Source: GCA-002733465 sp965230525
GTDB taxonomy: Bacteria > Pseudomonadota > Gammaproteobacteria > Enterobacterales > Kangiellaceae
Direction of reading: 5' to 3'
Assembly (NCBI GenBank): GCA_965230525.1
Contig: OZ246008.1
Coordinates: 2,976,001-3,040,000 of the forward strand
DNA: 64,000 nucleotides
The notes under the pieces were generated by a model that worked only from the letters and a program-made list of their open reading frames with translations, had not been told where the DNA came from and did not search any database. Shown here in pieces: positions 34,050 through 43,797 of the stretch (position 1 is its first letter; every line of letters begins with the position of its first letter). Made by a program: the position numbers and the translations under genes.

Positions 34050-34625
34050 TCATTGGTATTTAACTTGGTTTATTCGCTTCTTATGCTTTGACTTTTTAAG
34101 TAAAACGTAAACCGAGCCCGTGCCTCCATGCTTTGGCATTGCAGAATGAAAAGCAACTACTTGTTCAATTTGCTTTAGCCAATGATTTACAAAGGATTTT
34201 AGCACGGCCGGTTTTTTACTTCGCTCGCCTTTACCATGAGTGATTAAAAAGCATCGTAGATCCTCTATTTCACCACTGCTAATTAGGCGAAAAACGGCTT
34301 CTCTGGCTTGTTGAATGGTGTGTCGGTGAAGATCTAAATGATAATCAAATTTGTACTTCGCTAACCGTAGGTTTTTATAAACCTGTGGTTGAATGCCGCT
34401 TGTTTTATATTCAAGAACTTCGTTTGGCGCCACCGGAAATACTTCTCCATCGGTTAAAAAGTTCTCGTCCTTTTCAAATCTCCCGGTCGCAGCGTTACGC
34501 CGATAATTTGCATTAATGCGCTCAAGGCGGCGTGTCGTATGGTTTTCCACTTTGTCTTGAGTGATGGGTTTTACCCCTTGCATCTCTTCGAGAAAGTTAT
34601 CGATTGCTGGTTCTTCGTTATCCAT
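34050..34625 (-). CDS. smrA: Smr domain protein, SmrA-type
   Basis: A 191-residue protein with an N-terminal extension (about 1-90) and a C-terminal Smr domain with nuclease-type signatures: LDLHRHTIQQAREAV, the ITHGKGERS loop, and HGGTGSVYVLLKK. E. coli SmrA has DNA nicking activity, and SmrB of the same family cleaves mRNA at collided ribosomes, so either a DNA or RNA role is possible. HGKGE and GGTGSVYV favour SmrA. It is divergent from the gene at 34747. Confidence 0.87.
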   Translation of the reverse strand: MDNEEPAIDNFLEEMQGVKPITQDKVENHTTRRLERINANYRRNAATGRFEKDENFLTDGEVFPVAPNEVLEYKTSGIQPQVYKNLRLAKYKFDYHLDLHRHTIQQAREAVFRLISSGEIEDLRCFLITHGKGERSKKPAVLKSFVNHWLKQIEQVVAFHSAMPKHGGTGSVYVLLKKSKHKKRINQVKYQ

Positions 34626-34746
34626 ATTTGGTCAGTTTGCTATCTAAAGTATTGAAGTTCATCAAGATTATGCCCAAAAGCTGTACAGGTTTGAGCTCTA
34701 GTAACTATAATATATTAATCAAATTCTGGAAAAAGAGATAGATAGA

Positions 34747-35388
34747 ATGATCGATGGCAAATTTGACGTTGTTTTTAGAGGGCAAGTCGTCCGAAATATG
34801 GATGAGTCTGAGGTTAAATCCAACTTGGTCGGCTTATTTAAATCATCACCAGAAGCCGTCGAAAAATTATTTAGTGGTGCTGAAGTCGCAGTAAGAAAAG
34901 GACTCGACTATTCCACCGCGATGAAATATCAGTCGGCCCTTAAAAAAGCAGGTGCTCTCGCTCTAATTAAAGAAGTTGAAGCACCCGTTGCCGCGCCGTC
35001 TTCGCAGGGTAAAGCGAGTTTTGGACCTGCCCCAGAATCCAGTGAGCCGACACAAAGTGAGCCAAATCAGCATGAACAGCAGCCTGAAACCTTCAAACCG
35101 CAGCCTCAAGTTGAACAGAGTCAAAGTAGTCGAGCATCTGGCCTGCCTGCTGCTGAAAACCCGCAATCAAGCAATCTCGAAACGACAGCCAAAGAAGCTC
35201 AAGAACTCGACCAAGATATGAGTTTAGCTGAGGTGGGAGCGCAAATACTTCCCGACAAGGTATATGAAAAGCGAGAAGTTGACACTAGCCAACTATCACT
35301 GGCATCGGCGGGTGAAAGAATACTGCCGGAAAAGCCACCAGAAAATCATCCTCAACCCAAGATAGATCACTTAAAACTAGAGAATTAG
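34747..35388 (+). CDS. unknown protein with small N-terminal domain, disordered middle and repeated C-terminal motif
   Basis: 213 residues. About 1-75 is a compact alpha/beta domain (KFDVVFRGQVV ... LFSGAEVAVRKGLDYSTAMKYQSALKKAGALA), a pattern I have seen at the start of uncharacterised gammaproteobacterial proteins. About 78-150 is Pro/Gln/Ser/Glu-rich and probably disordered. The C-terminal part repeats a short motif twice: SLAEVGAQILPDK and SLASAGERILPEK. It has no membrane segment. The domain-linker-motif layout suggests a scaffold or docking protein, but the function is unknown. Confidence 0.75.
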   Translation: MIDGKFDVVFRGQVVRNMDESEVKSNLVGLFKSSPEAVEKLFSGAEVAVRKGLDYSTAMKYQSALKKAGALALIKEVEAPVAAPSSQGKASFGPAPESSEPTQSEPNQHEQQPETFKPQPQVEQSQSSRASGLPAAENPQSSNLETTAKEAQELDQDMSLAEVGAQILPDKVYEKREVDTSQLSLASAGERILPEKPPENHPQPKIDHLKLEN

Positions 35389-35505
35389 TCTGTTTTAATT
35401 ACTTTGCCCTGTGCGAACTATGGCTTATGGTTTGATATGACAAACGCTAGGCTTTTTGTGCATTGAACTGACTCCTCAACACTGACTCACTCAATCGCTA
35501 TGAGA

Positions 35506-36300
35506 CTATTGTTTGTAGTGGCGGTATTGATCAAACCATAAATTGGTAGCGCCGGCGACTGCGACGGGCATTATCAGAATATTTACAATTGGAATCATGG
35601 TAAAAAGCATTACCATTAAGCCGAAACCGAACGGACCACTGCGATTTGCGCTCAGGTTTTGCAAAGTCTGTTGAAAACTCCGCCGGTGATTATCTTCTGG
35701 GTAGTCAATATATTGAATGGCCGACATCCAACCATTAAAGAAAAACCAGATAATTGGCACCAAAGGAGATAAAGGCGTTAGTAGTAGTAGTAGACAGCCT
35801 AAAGCTCTAGGTAGGTAATAGGCTAGCTTCTTCCATTCTCTCATTATCAGTCTCGGTATATCCTTGAGAAAGTCTATCCAAGTAAACTCAACCGACTGGT
35901 AGTCTTCACCAGCTAAGTGTTTTTCGACGGCTTCGGATAACATCCCATTAAAAGGCGCGGCAATCCAGTTAGCTAAAAAGCCAAATGCAAAAAAGACCGT
36001 AATAAATACACTTAGCGCTATCAGGGGCCATAATAGCCAATCCAAAGAATTGACTAGCCAGTTGAGAAATTCTGCGGGCCAACTGACATACCAGTCGGGC
36101 GAGTTGATTTTATCAGCGAGCCAGATTGGTAAACTGGTGTACCAGTCTGAAATGAGGTTAAACGCATAAAATGCGGCAATGGATAGTAGTAGAAAGTTAA
36201 TTAATAATGGGATGAAGACGAATTTCTTAATACCGGGCTGCCAAACGAGTTGCCATCCTTTGCTCAAATATTGAGCACCTTGAAAAGATTGTGATTGCAT
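35506..36300 (-). CDS. cysZ: sulfate transporter CysZ family protein
   Basis: A 264-residue inner-membrane protein of the CysZ/EI24 family. CysZ imports sulfate for cysteine synthesis. Four main hydrophobic regions are seen (about 28-52, 72-105, 160-190, 225-250). Family segments are QGAQYLSKGWQLVWQPGIKKFVFIPLLIN, APFNGMLSEAVEKHL, REWKKLAYYLPRAL and FNGWMSAIQYIDYPEDNHRRSF. It is divergent from smc; a cysZ-(smc)-zipA-ligA neighbourhood is conserved in gammaproteobacteria. Confidence 0.94.
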   Translation of the reverse strand: MQSQSFQGAQYLSKGWQLVWQPGIKKFVFIPLLINFLLLSIAAFYAFNLISDWYTSLPIWLADKINSPDWYVSWPAEFLNWLVNSLDWLLWPLIALSVFITVFFAFGFLANWIAAPFNGMLSEAVEKHLAGEDYQSVEFTWIDFLKDIPRLIMREWKKLAYYLPRALGCLLLLLTPLSPLVPIIWFFFNGWMSAIQYIDYPEDNHRRSFQQTLQNLSANRSGPFGFGLMVMLFTMIPIVNILIMPVAVAGATNLWFDQYRHYKQ

Positions 36301-36482
36301 TGTCGATTAATTAACTCTTTTAAAACATTATAAGTGTGCTTTAGTGAAGAAATAATTTAAACTAATGCGTTTGACAAAACCAGACCTTAATTGTAAATCT
36401 TTCTGCGTGGTTAGGGGCAACACCCCAGAAAATATCGCTGTTAGACAGAAGGTTTACCAAAAAGTATTAAAAAGAACAAAGA

Positions 36483-39400
36483 ATGCGACTAAAACAGATA
36501 AAACTTGCAGGATTTAAGTCCTTTGTTGATCCCACAACCGTCCCTTTTCCCGAAAACCTTACGGCAATCGTTGGTCCTAATGGGTGTGGAAAATCAAATC
36601 TAATCGATGCCGTTCGATGGGTTATGGGGGAGTCGTCTGCTAAGCACCTTCGCGGTGACTCCATGACTGATGTAATTTTCAATGGGTCAACATCTCGCAA
36701 ACCTGTCGGTCAAGCTAGTATTGAGCTAGTGTTCGATAATTCCGATGGAACATTGACTGGGGAGTACGCTGGGTACGCCGAGATAGCCCTTCGCAGAATG
36801 GTGACTCGTGATGGTCAATCTACTTATTTCTTGAATGGCACTAAATGTAGACGTAAAGACATTACTGATATTTTTTTGGGGACCGGGTTAGGGCCGAGAA
36901 GTTACGCGATTATCGAGCAGGGAATGATATCCCGCTTAATTGAGTCTAAACCACAAGAATTGAGAGTTTTCTTAGAAGAAGCGGCAGGTATTTCCAAGTA
37001 TAAAGAAAGACGCCGAGAAACTGAGAACCGCATTCGACACACCCGCGAAAATATGGAGCGTCTCTCTGATATTCGAGAGGAGCTTGGTAAACAATTAGCG
37101 CATTTGCAACGACAATCCAATGCCGCTTCTAAATATAAAGATCTCAAACAAGAAGAGCGAAAATTAAAAGGTGAACTATCGGCTTTAAAGTGGCGAAAAT
37201 TTAACCAACAGGTTGAATTGCTCTCCGCGGAAATCAATAAACTTGATACCGATCTGGAAGCAAGAGTCGCAGAACAAAGACATGCCGATGCGCAAATTGA
37301 GAAAACTCGTGAGCAACATATTGAGTTGTCGGATGCATTTAATGCGGCACAAGGTAAGTTTTATGGAATTGGCGCTGATATTGCGCGCTTAGAGCAGGGG
37401 ATAGCCCACAAAAAAGAAAGACAAAGTCAATTGAATCAAGATTTTCAGCAAGTCTCAGGCTCTTTAAGTCATATGCTGGAACAAATGACACAAGATGAGC
37501 AAAATCTTGAATCGCTAAAAGAACGCTTGATAGAGTTGGAGCCCGAATTAGAAATCCAGCAACAAAGTATGCAAGAAGCAACCGAGCTGTTAGCCGATTT
37601 AGAAGCCGAGTTATTAGATTGGGAACAAGAGTGGGAAACCTATAACAAATTATCGGCAGAAAACAGTCAACGGATGGAAGTTGAAAGAACTCGAATTCAG
37701 CACTTTGATCGGGTCATTGAACGCTTGGGCAAGCGAATCGAAGCGAATGAGCAGGAAGCAAGTAATTTGCAAGCTCAGCCAATTGAGCAAGATGTTCTTG
37801 AAGCCTCGATTGAGCTTAGTAAGGTAGAAGAAGAAACTAGCCAATTATCGGAAGTGGTAGAGGGGCTATTTGAACAAATTTCTAAGAAACGACAGCTCCG
37901 TCGAGAGCGTCAAACCGAGATTGAATCCAGTCGTAAAGAATTACAGCAAGTTCAAAGTAAACATATTTCACTCAAGGCGATGCAAAATGCTGCTCTCGGT
38001 AGTTCGGATAAAGGTGTAAAGCAATGGCTTGAGGATAATAACCTAAGTAAAAACAATAAGATAGCTCAAGAAATTAAAGTTGATACTGGCTGGGAAACGG
38101 CTGTTGAAACGGTCTTAGGCGAAGCGCTAGAAGCGGTTTCCGTATCCGATCTCGACCAAGTCGCTAACCAATTATCGACGCTCAACACCGGTTCAATTTG
38201 TCTTTTTGGCGAACAGGTGGCGGCGACTAGCCCGATTCAAGACTCGCTACTTAATAAAGTCAAAAACGCTGGAGCGGTTGCTCAATTGCTTGCTCAGGTG
38301 CGAGTGGTTGAAACCTCTGAACAGGCGCTGGCGTCAAGATCGACCTTAAGTGGGGAACAGTCTGTTATTAGTAAAGATGGTCTTTGGGTCGGCAGCAACT
38401 GGCTTAGAGTCACTAAGAAAGCGGCCGATCAAATGAGCGTTTTGGAGCGAGAAGCTGAAATAGAAAACTTAGAGCAAGAGTTAGCGCTGCTAGAAGAAAA
38501 GCTAGAGCAGGTGCAGACGCTAGCGGAAGAAGAGTCCGAACAGCTAAAAGACTTAGAAAATGACTGGGAAGAAAAGCAGCGTCGATTAAGCGCAACCAGT
38601 AAACGCTATAGTGACTTGCGAGCCCAAGTTGGTTCACAACAAGCCAAATTGGAACAAATGGTAAAACGCAAAGATGCGTTAGAAAAAGAGCGAGCAGACC
38701 TTAATCATCAACTGCAAATTGACGAACAATCCCTAGCACAAAGCCGAGCAAGCTTAGAAAAATTAGTTGACGCAATGGCTGGTGATCTTGAAAAACGCGA
38801 ACAGCTGAGCAACCAAAAGGACGCGAGGCGAAACGAGCTAGAGCAAGCCAAAAATAAAGCACGAGAAGCTAAAGATAAGAGTCATCAGCTTGAGTTGCAA
38901 GTGGCCAATATAAAGACGGAAATTAACTCAAACCAATCGACGAATCAACGAATGCATAGTCAGATTAGTGAAATGCAGGCGCGCAAAGCTTCGATTGAAG
39001 ATTCACTTAGAACGGCTAATTCGCCAGATGATGACTTGCAAATAGAGTTAGAAGAGGCGTTAGAAAAGCGTTTAATCGCCGAAGAAGACTTAGCTAAAGC
39101 ACGTGATAGCTTAGAAGAAGTTGAAAAGTCCATCAGAGTGCATGAAAAACAACGCTCTGAAGCGGAGCAAGCTGCGCAAGCTGTACGAAGTCGTTTAGAA
39201 AGACTCCGTATGCAGTGGTCAGAAAATAGCACTAAGCAAAGTACACAAGAAGAAAATATCACAAGCCATGATGAGGATATTCAGGAAATTCTTGAAGGGC
39301 TTCCGCTCGAAGCGAGTGAAGATGAGTGGAATAAAAAATTAGAAACGGTGGCTAATCGTATTCAGCGTCTAGGCGCAATAAACCTAGCAGCAATTGAAGA

Positions 39401-39983
39401 GCATAAAGAACAATCGGAACGTAAAGTATACCTTGATGCGCAACACGAAGATTTAGAGGAAGCGTTGGAAGTGCTGGAGACTGCGATTAAAAAAATTGAT
39501 AAAGAAACGCGCACTCGATTTAAGGAAACGTTCGACAAAGTTAACAATGGTATGAAAGAGCTATTTCCAAAAGTTTTTGGAGGTGGACATGCTTATCTCG
39601 AAATGACCGGTGAAGATTTACTCGATACCGGTGTGACTGTAATGGCTCGCCCACCCGGCAAGCGAAATAGTACTATTCATTTGCTGTCTGGTGGAGAAAA
39701 AGCATTAACCGCGTTATCTCTCGTTTTCTCAATATTCAGATTAAACCCAGCGCCATTTTGTATGTTAGATGAGGTTGATGCACCACTGGATGATGCTAAC
39801 GTCGGTCGATTCTGTAAGTTGGTGAAAGAGATGTCAGAACATCTTCAGTTCATTTATATTACCCATAATAAAGTATCAATGGAAATGGCAAACGCATTGG
39901 CAGGTGTGACCATGCAAGAGCCAGGCGCATCGAGATTAGTATCGGTCGATGTGGACGAAGCTGCGCATTTAGCAGGTATCTAA
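36483..39983 (+). CDS. smc: chromosome segregation protein SMC
   Basis: A 1166-residue SMC ATPase that organises chromosomes with ScpA and ScpB. The N-terminal head has Walker A GPNGCGKS (31-38) and the R-loop/Q-loop region (EQGMISRLIESKPQELRVFLEEAAGISKYKERRRET). Long coiled coils flank a hinge at about 500-640 (GVKQWLEDNNL ... GSICLFGEQ). The C-terminal head has the ABC signature LSGGEKALTAL (1068-1078) and Walker B FCMLDEVDAPLDDANVGRF. zipA follows after 33 bases, as in Pseudomonas. This is a true SMC, not MukB. Confidence 0.97.
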   Translation: MRLKQIKLAGFKSFVDPTTVPFPENLTAIVGPNGCGKSNLIDAVRWVMGESSAKHLRGDSMTDVIFNGSTSRKPVGQASIELVFDNSDGTLTGEYAGYAEIALRRMVTRDGQSTYFLNGTKCRRKDITDIFLGTGLGPRSYAIIEQGMISRLIESKPQELRVFLEEAAGISKYKERRRETENRIRHTRENMERLSDIREELGKQLAHLQRQSNAASKYKDLKQEERKLKGELSALKWRKFNQQVELLSAEINKLDTDLEARVAEQRHADAQIEKTREQHIELSDAFNAAQGKFYGIGADIARLEQGIAHKKERQSQLNQDFQQVSGSLSHMLEQMTQDEQNLESLKERLIELEPELEIQQQSMQEATELLADLEAELLDWEQEWETYNKLSAENSQRMEVERTRIQHFDRVIERLGKRIEANEQEASNLQAQPIEQDVLEASIELSKVEEETSQLSEVVEGLFEQISKKRQLRRERQTEIESSRKELQQVQSKHISLKAMQNAALGSSDKGVKQWLEDNNLSKNNKIAQEIKVDTGWETAVETVLGEALEAVSVSDLDQVANQLSTLNTGSICLFGEQVAATSPIQDSLLNKVKNAGAVAQLLAQVRVVETSEQALASRSTLSGEQSVISKDGLWVGSNWLRVTKKAADQMSVLEREAEIENLEQELALLEEKLEQVQTLAEEESEQLKDLENDWEEKQRRLSATSKRYSDLRAQVGSQQAKLEQMVKRKDALEKERADLNHQLQIDEQSLAQSRASLEKLVDAMAGDLEKREQLSNQKDARRNELEQAKNKAREAKDKSHQLELQVANIKTEINSNQSTNQRMHSQISEMQARKASIEDSLRTANSPDDDLQIELEEALEKRLIAEEDLAKARDSLEEVEKSIRVHEKQRSEAEQAAQAVRSRLERLRMQWSENSTKQSTQEENITSHDEDIQEILEGLPLEASEDEWNKKLETVANRIQRLGAINLAAIEEHKEQSERKVYLDAQHEDLEEALEVLETAIKKIDKETRTRFKETFDKVNNGMKELFPKVFGGGHAYLEMTGEDLLDTGVTVMARPPGKRNSTIHLLSGGEKALTALSLVFSIFRLNPAPFCMLDEVDAPLDDANVGRFCKLVKEMSEHLQFIYITHNKVSMEMANALAGVTMQEPGASRLVSVDVDEAAHLAGI

Positions 39984-40016
39984 AATTAATTTATTCGTTT
40001 AGAAAGGTTTATAGTT

Positions 40017-40916
40017 ATGGATTGGCAACTACGAATCGCACTAATTATTGCTGGATGCGCATTGGTCGGTTATGTCTATTACGACTATGCAAAAAAGAAA
40101 CGACTACAAAAAGAAAACGAAAAATTAAAAAAGCAGTTTAATAATATTGCTGAAACGGTGGATAGTGCTGGATTTGATCATGTCGGGGTAGGGACACCAA
40201 GACCCGCAAGTGTTGAGTCGGATCAAATCAGCCAACTTCAGACAAAAGAGAGCGCTCGACCTCATCCCAAAGTTCAAGGTTCCACGGTCGAACAATTCAT
40301 CGATAGCTCGTTGGGAGACAGTATCAATCCCAATGCTTCAGTAGCTGATCCAATCAGCGAAAACCAAGAAAAAACCTCAAGTCCTAATGTTCAGCGTGAG
40401 CCTACAAGCCCAGAGTCTGAAAGCGAAGAGTCTGTAATTTTAGAATCTGCACAGGCCAATAATGCTGACAAATCGACCAATGAGCCAGAAAAAGCCATGG
40501 TGCTCTCGCTAATCCTGCAAGCACCACAGGGGACTAAATTTAAAGGCAAAGACTTTCTGCCGCTGTTTCTTTCGCAAGGTTTACGTCATGGTGAGATGGG
40601 AATTTTTCATCGAAGAGCGCGCGCTGGCAAGGACCCAGGACCAGTCCTTTTTAGCCTTGCTAATGGTATCGCTCCGGGAACGTTTGAAATTAATAATATG
40701 GAAAATTTTGAAACCCCTGCGCTCGCTTGCTTTGTCACCTTACCGGGACCGGATGATGCTCAAGTTGCTTATAATGCCATGTATAAGACTTGCTTATTAT
40801 TGCAACAGGAACTAGGTGGCGAATTACTAGATGAAAGCAAATCAGTTTACTCTAAGCAAACTCATAATCACCGATTAGATCAAATCAAAGACTACAGTTT
40901 TAAGTTCGGTGATTGA
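40017..40916 (+). CDS. zipA: cell division protein ZipA
   Basis: ZipA anchors FtsZ to the inner membrane at the division site. The 299-residue protein has one N-terminal transmembrane helix (about 5-25, LRIALIIAGCALVGYVYYDY), a short basic stretch, and a Pro/Ser/Glu-rich disordered linker (about 55-155). The C-terminal FtsZ-binding domain (about 160-295) contains VLSLILQAPQGTKFKGKDFLPLF, GEMGIFHRR and the hydrophobic-cleft segment ACFVTLPGPDDAQVAYNAM. It is flanked by smc and ligA. Confidence 0.95.
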   Translation: MDWQLRIALIIAGCALVGYVYYDYAKKKRLQKENEKLKKQFNNIAETVDSAGFDHVGVGTPRPASVESDQISQLQTKESARPHPKVQGSTVEQFIDSSLGDSINPNASVADPISENQEKTSSPNVQREPTSPESESEESVILESAQANNADKSTNEPEKAMVLSLILQAPQGTKFKGKDFLPLFLSQGLRHGEMGIFHRRARAGKDPGPVLFSLANGIAPGTFEINNMENFETPALACFVTLPGPDDAQVAYNAMYKTCLLLQQELGGELLDESKSVYSKQTHNHRLDQIKDYSFKFGD

Positions 40917-40963
40917 TGATCCGTTTGAAACTCCAACATTAATTTTAAATATTCACAAAAACA

Positions 40964-42910
40964 ATGCTATCAAATCTATCCGACGAACAGTCAAGATTAC
41001 TAGAAAACTTAAACTCAAGCATGACCTCATCTGAATGGATTGAGTTATTCGAGCTTGATGCTGTTGAGAAGCTAAACATTGACCAATTACTTTTAGCATT
41101 AAACGCGGCGAACGCTTGTTACCGTGCAGGATACCCGCTTATCGACGACCACACCTACGATCATGTGTTGCTTGCTCAACTTAAACTCAAAGACCCTAAA
41201 CATGCGTTTTTAACGACTGTTGAGCCGGAAGTTGTGATCGATTCTAAAACGGTTCCGTTACCACAAAGAATGTTGTCGACCGATAAGGCCTATAGTTTTG
41301 AAGCGATACAAAAATGGCTCGACCGAGTATTAAAGGTCGCCGAGAATGAGTCCATTGAACAAAATACGGTAGAAATAAGAGTCACACCAAAACTCGATGG
41401 TTACGCTGCTTTTGACGATGGTGAAGTACTGTACACGCGAGGTGATGGTACCCGAGGGCAGGATATATCAAGAGCGTTCACCAAAGGATTACAAGTTGCA
41501 AATGGCGCAAAACGCGGCTTAGGTCCTGGCGAGATTGTGATTAGTAAAAGCTACTTTGAAAATCAACTCAGCCAACATTTCGAAAATTCGAGAAACATTC
41601 AGGCGGCTATCATTGCCGAAAAGAAAGTCGATCCGCTTATCCAAAAAGCGATAGATGACGGTGCTTGTGTATTTTACCCGTTTGCCGAGTTAGATAACTG
41701 GCAGGGTAGTGCAGAAGCATTTATCGACGATTTTGAGCAAATTTGTGAATCCATATGGAATGCTGTTGATTATGATATTGACGGAATTATTATAGAAACG
41801 ACTAATGAGCTCATAAAGGCAGCAATGGGGTCAACTCGCCATCATCATCGCTGGCAAATCGCATTTAAGGTGAATGACGAATCAGCTGAAGTTGAAGTGT
41901 TAAGCGTTACGCCACAGACTTCTCGCACTGGTAGAATTTCACCAGTCGCAGAGTTAAACCCCACCAAGCTAAGCGGCGCTACTATTAGCAGGGCCACAGT
42001 CCATCATTATAATATGGTTAAAACCAATGGGGTGGGGCCAGGAGCCATTGTCGAACTCGTCAGAAGCGGCTTGGTTATTCCCAAAATTGAACGGGTCATT
42101 AAACAAGTAGACCCCCAGATACCCGGTGAATGTCCGAGCTGTAAAGCTCATCTTATCTGGGAAGCCGATCATTTGATTTGCCCTAATAAAACTGACTGCC
42201 CAGCTCAAACAGAAAACACTCTGGTACATTTTTTTAGAACTTTGGGAAATGTTGACGGCTTTGGTCCAAAGGTTATTGAGAAGATCGCCGCCCAAGGTGT
42301 GACTAGTATCCACTCCATTTATCAATTACAACGAGAGCAGCTAGTCAGTTTTGGCTTTGGTGATAAAACCGCCGAGAATTTGTTAAATCAACTAACAGCA
42401 AGTCGCACAATTGAAATTGAGGACTGGCGATTCTTAGCCGCGTTTGGTGTGACTCGACTTGGTTTTGGTAATTGCGAAAAGTTATTGCAACACCATAGTC
42501 TTTCAGAATTATTTGAAGTCTCTGTAGAGCAAATGATTGCGATTGATGGTTTTGCGCAGCTAAGTGCCGAAGCTATCGTTGAGGGATTGGCAAACATTAA
42601 ATCGGAATTTTTTAAGGTCTATCAACTGGGATTCAATTTATCCAGTAGTAAAATTGATACTCACGCTACCGGTGAACTATCGCCTCTGGCCGATAAAGTT
42701 ATCGTCTTTACCGGAAGCATGCAACAAGGTTCGCGAGCCGATATGGAAAAACAAGCAAAGACTTTAGGCGCCAAGGTGGCAAAGTCGGTCTCTGGTAAAA
42801 CGAGCTATCTAGTTACCGGCGAAAAAGTAGGCGCCAATAAGATCAATGCTGCGACAGAAAAGGGAGTGACGGTTTTAACCGAGCAAGCCTATTTGGAATT
42901 AATCAGTTAA
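40964..42910 (+). CDS. ligA: NAD-dependent DNA ligase, divergent LigA
   Basis: LigA seals nicks in replication and repair using NAD. The 648-residue protein keeps the domain order: Ia segment (ACYRAGYPLIDDHTYDHVL), adenylation domain with nucleophile Lys143 in TPKLDGYAAF, RGDGTRGQDIS, GEIVISKSYF, DIDGIIIETTN and IAFKVNDE. The OB fold follows (ATVHHYNMVKTNGVGPGAIVEL), then a four-Cys zinc finger (CPSC...CPNKTDCPAQ), HhH repeats, and a C-terminal BRCT (VIVFTGSMQQGSRADMEKQAKTLGAKV). Many normally invariant positions differ, for example TPKLDG for the usual E-x-K-(L/M)-D-G form and LSTDKAYS for LSLDNAFS. It sits in the canonical ligA position, so it is likely the main ligase. Confidence 0.9.
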   Translation: MLSNLSDEQSRLLENLNSSMTSSEWIELFELDAVEKLNIDQLLLALNAANACYRAGYPLIDDHTYDHVLLAQLKLKDPKHAFLTTVEPEVVIDSKTVPLPQRMLSTDKAYSFEAIQKWLDRVLKVAENESIEQNTVEIRVTPKLDGYAAFDDGEVLYTRGDGTRGQDISRAFTKGLQVANGAKRGLGPGEIVISKSYFENQLSQHFENSRNIQAAIIAEKKVDPLIQKAIDDGACVFYPFAELDNWQGSAEAFIDDFEQICESIWNAVDYDIDGIIIETTNELIKAAMGSTRHHHRWQIAFKVNDESAEVEVLSVTPQTSRTGRISPVAELNPTKLSGATISRATVHHYNMVKTNGVGPGAIVELVRSGLVIPKIERVIKQVDPQIPGECPSCKAHLIWEADHLICPNKTDCPAQTENTLVHFFRTLGNVDGFGPKVIEKIAAQGVTSIHSIYQLQREQLVSFGFGDKTAENLLNQLTASRTIEIEDWRFLAAFGVTRLGFGNCEKLLQHHSLSELFEVSVEQMIAIDGFAQLSAEAIVEGLANIKSEFFKVYQLGFNLSSSKIDTHATGELSPLADKVIVFTGSMQQGSRADMEKQAKTLGAKVAKSVSGKTSYLVTGEKVGANKINAATEKGVTVLTEQAYLELIS

Positions 42911-42928
42911 ATAATAAATGGAAAGCGA

Positions 42929-43333
42929 ATGCTTATAATCACATCTTTATATTTAGGTCTGTTATCGTTAATGTATTTAGGTTTGTCTTACAAGGTAGCC
43001 GCAACTCGCCGAAAATTGGGAGTAGGGGCTGGCGATGGCGATGACTCAAAGTTATTAAAAGCGATCCGCATTCATGCAAATTTTATTGAATATGTACCTA
43101 TTGCCATTATTCTAATGCTTGTGGCAGAACTAAACCATACCTCATCAATATTGCTACATATTTGTGGCGTTCTTCTCATCATTGCTCGAGTTAATCACAC
43201 CCTTGGTTTGTCTAAAACTTTGGGGGCTAGTACTTATCGTATCGTTGGCGTGTTACTGACATGGCTGATTGTCGGCGTACTTGCGATCAATAATATTTAT
43301 TATTTTTGGATGTCGCAACTGACAGGGATATAA
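42929..43333 (+). CDS. MAPEG family membrane protein
   Basis: A 134-residue four-helix membrane protein of the MAPEG family (glutathione transferase/eicosanoid-type). Hydrophobic segments are about 2-20, 52-70, 74-92 and 105-125. The signature is RIHANFIEYVPIAIILMLVAELN followed by LLIIARVNHTLGLSKTLG. Bacterial members may conjugate glutathione to hydrophobic compounds; the substrate is unknown. It starts 18 bases after ligA and is probably in the same operon. Confidence 0.93.
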   Translation: MLIITSLYLGLLSLMYLGLSYKVAATRRKLGVGAGDGDDSKLLKAIRIHANFIEYVPIAIILMLVAELNHTSSILLHICGVLLIIARVNHTLGLSKTLGASTYRIVGVLLTWLIVGVLAINNIYYFWMSQLTGI

Positions 43334-43469
43334 TGGTCTTGTGAGAGATCGCTCACAGTCGAAAACAGTTATCTCTCAACTATCTTTGCGAAGTTTGTTC
43401 TAAACTTTTACCGGCCTCGGATGCATAATTATACACTAAGGTATTCATTATGACCGGAGGCGCTAGCAA

Positions 43470-43652
43470 GTGGAAAACCGCAAACATCAGTGGTTTATCT
43501 ATAGAAAAAAGCGAACACGTTTAAAAGCATGTGCTTGCTGCGGCGTACCTTACCTACCGAGTAATGCTGATCAAACTTGTGGTTCAAATGCTTTGCAAGG
43601 TAACTCCACAAAGCCAAAATCGAATCAGGCCTTGGCTTTAGCAAGAAACTAG
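43470..43652 (+). CDS. small Cys-rich hypothetical protein (60 residues)
   Basis: A GTG-started ORF with a strong GGAGG ribosome binding site 9 bases upstream. The product is basic (ENRKHQWFIYRKKRTRLKA) with a cluster of four cysteines (CACCGVPYLPSNADQTC), which could be a small metal-binding knuckle. The C-terminal half is low-complexity. A strong terminator lies 145 bases downstream. I know no family. An overlapping 24-codon ATG ORF (43450) in another frame has no comparable ribosome binding site. Confidence 0.45.
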   Translation: MENRKHQWFIYRKKRTRLKACACCGVPYLPSNADQTCGSNALQGNSTKPKSNQALALARN

Positions 43653-43797
43653 CAATGAGTATCAGTTTGAAATTTTTATTAAACGGAAAAGTCATTAATT
43701 AGAAATAATTAATGTCAGAAAAGATTCTCGATTCTGCAGGTGCAATCCATTCTTATTTGAATGACGATTCTGATTCGAATGACGGTTGTCAGATATT

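Noticed and set aside
43340..43357. CRP-like dyad TGTGA/TCACA upstream of the small Cys-rich ORF
   Set aside because: The half-sites are 8 bases apart; the CRP consensus needs 6, so it is more likely a simple hairpin or another operator.
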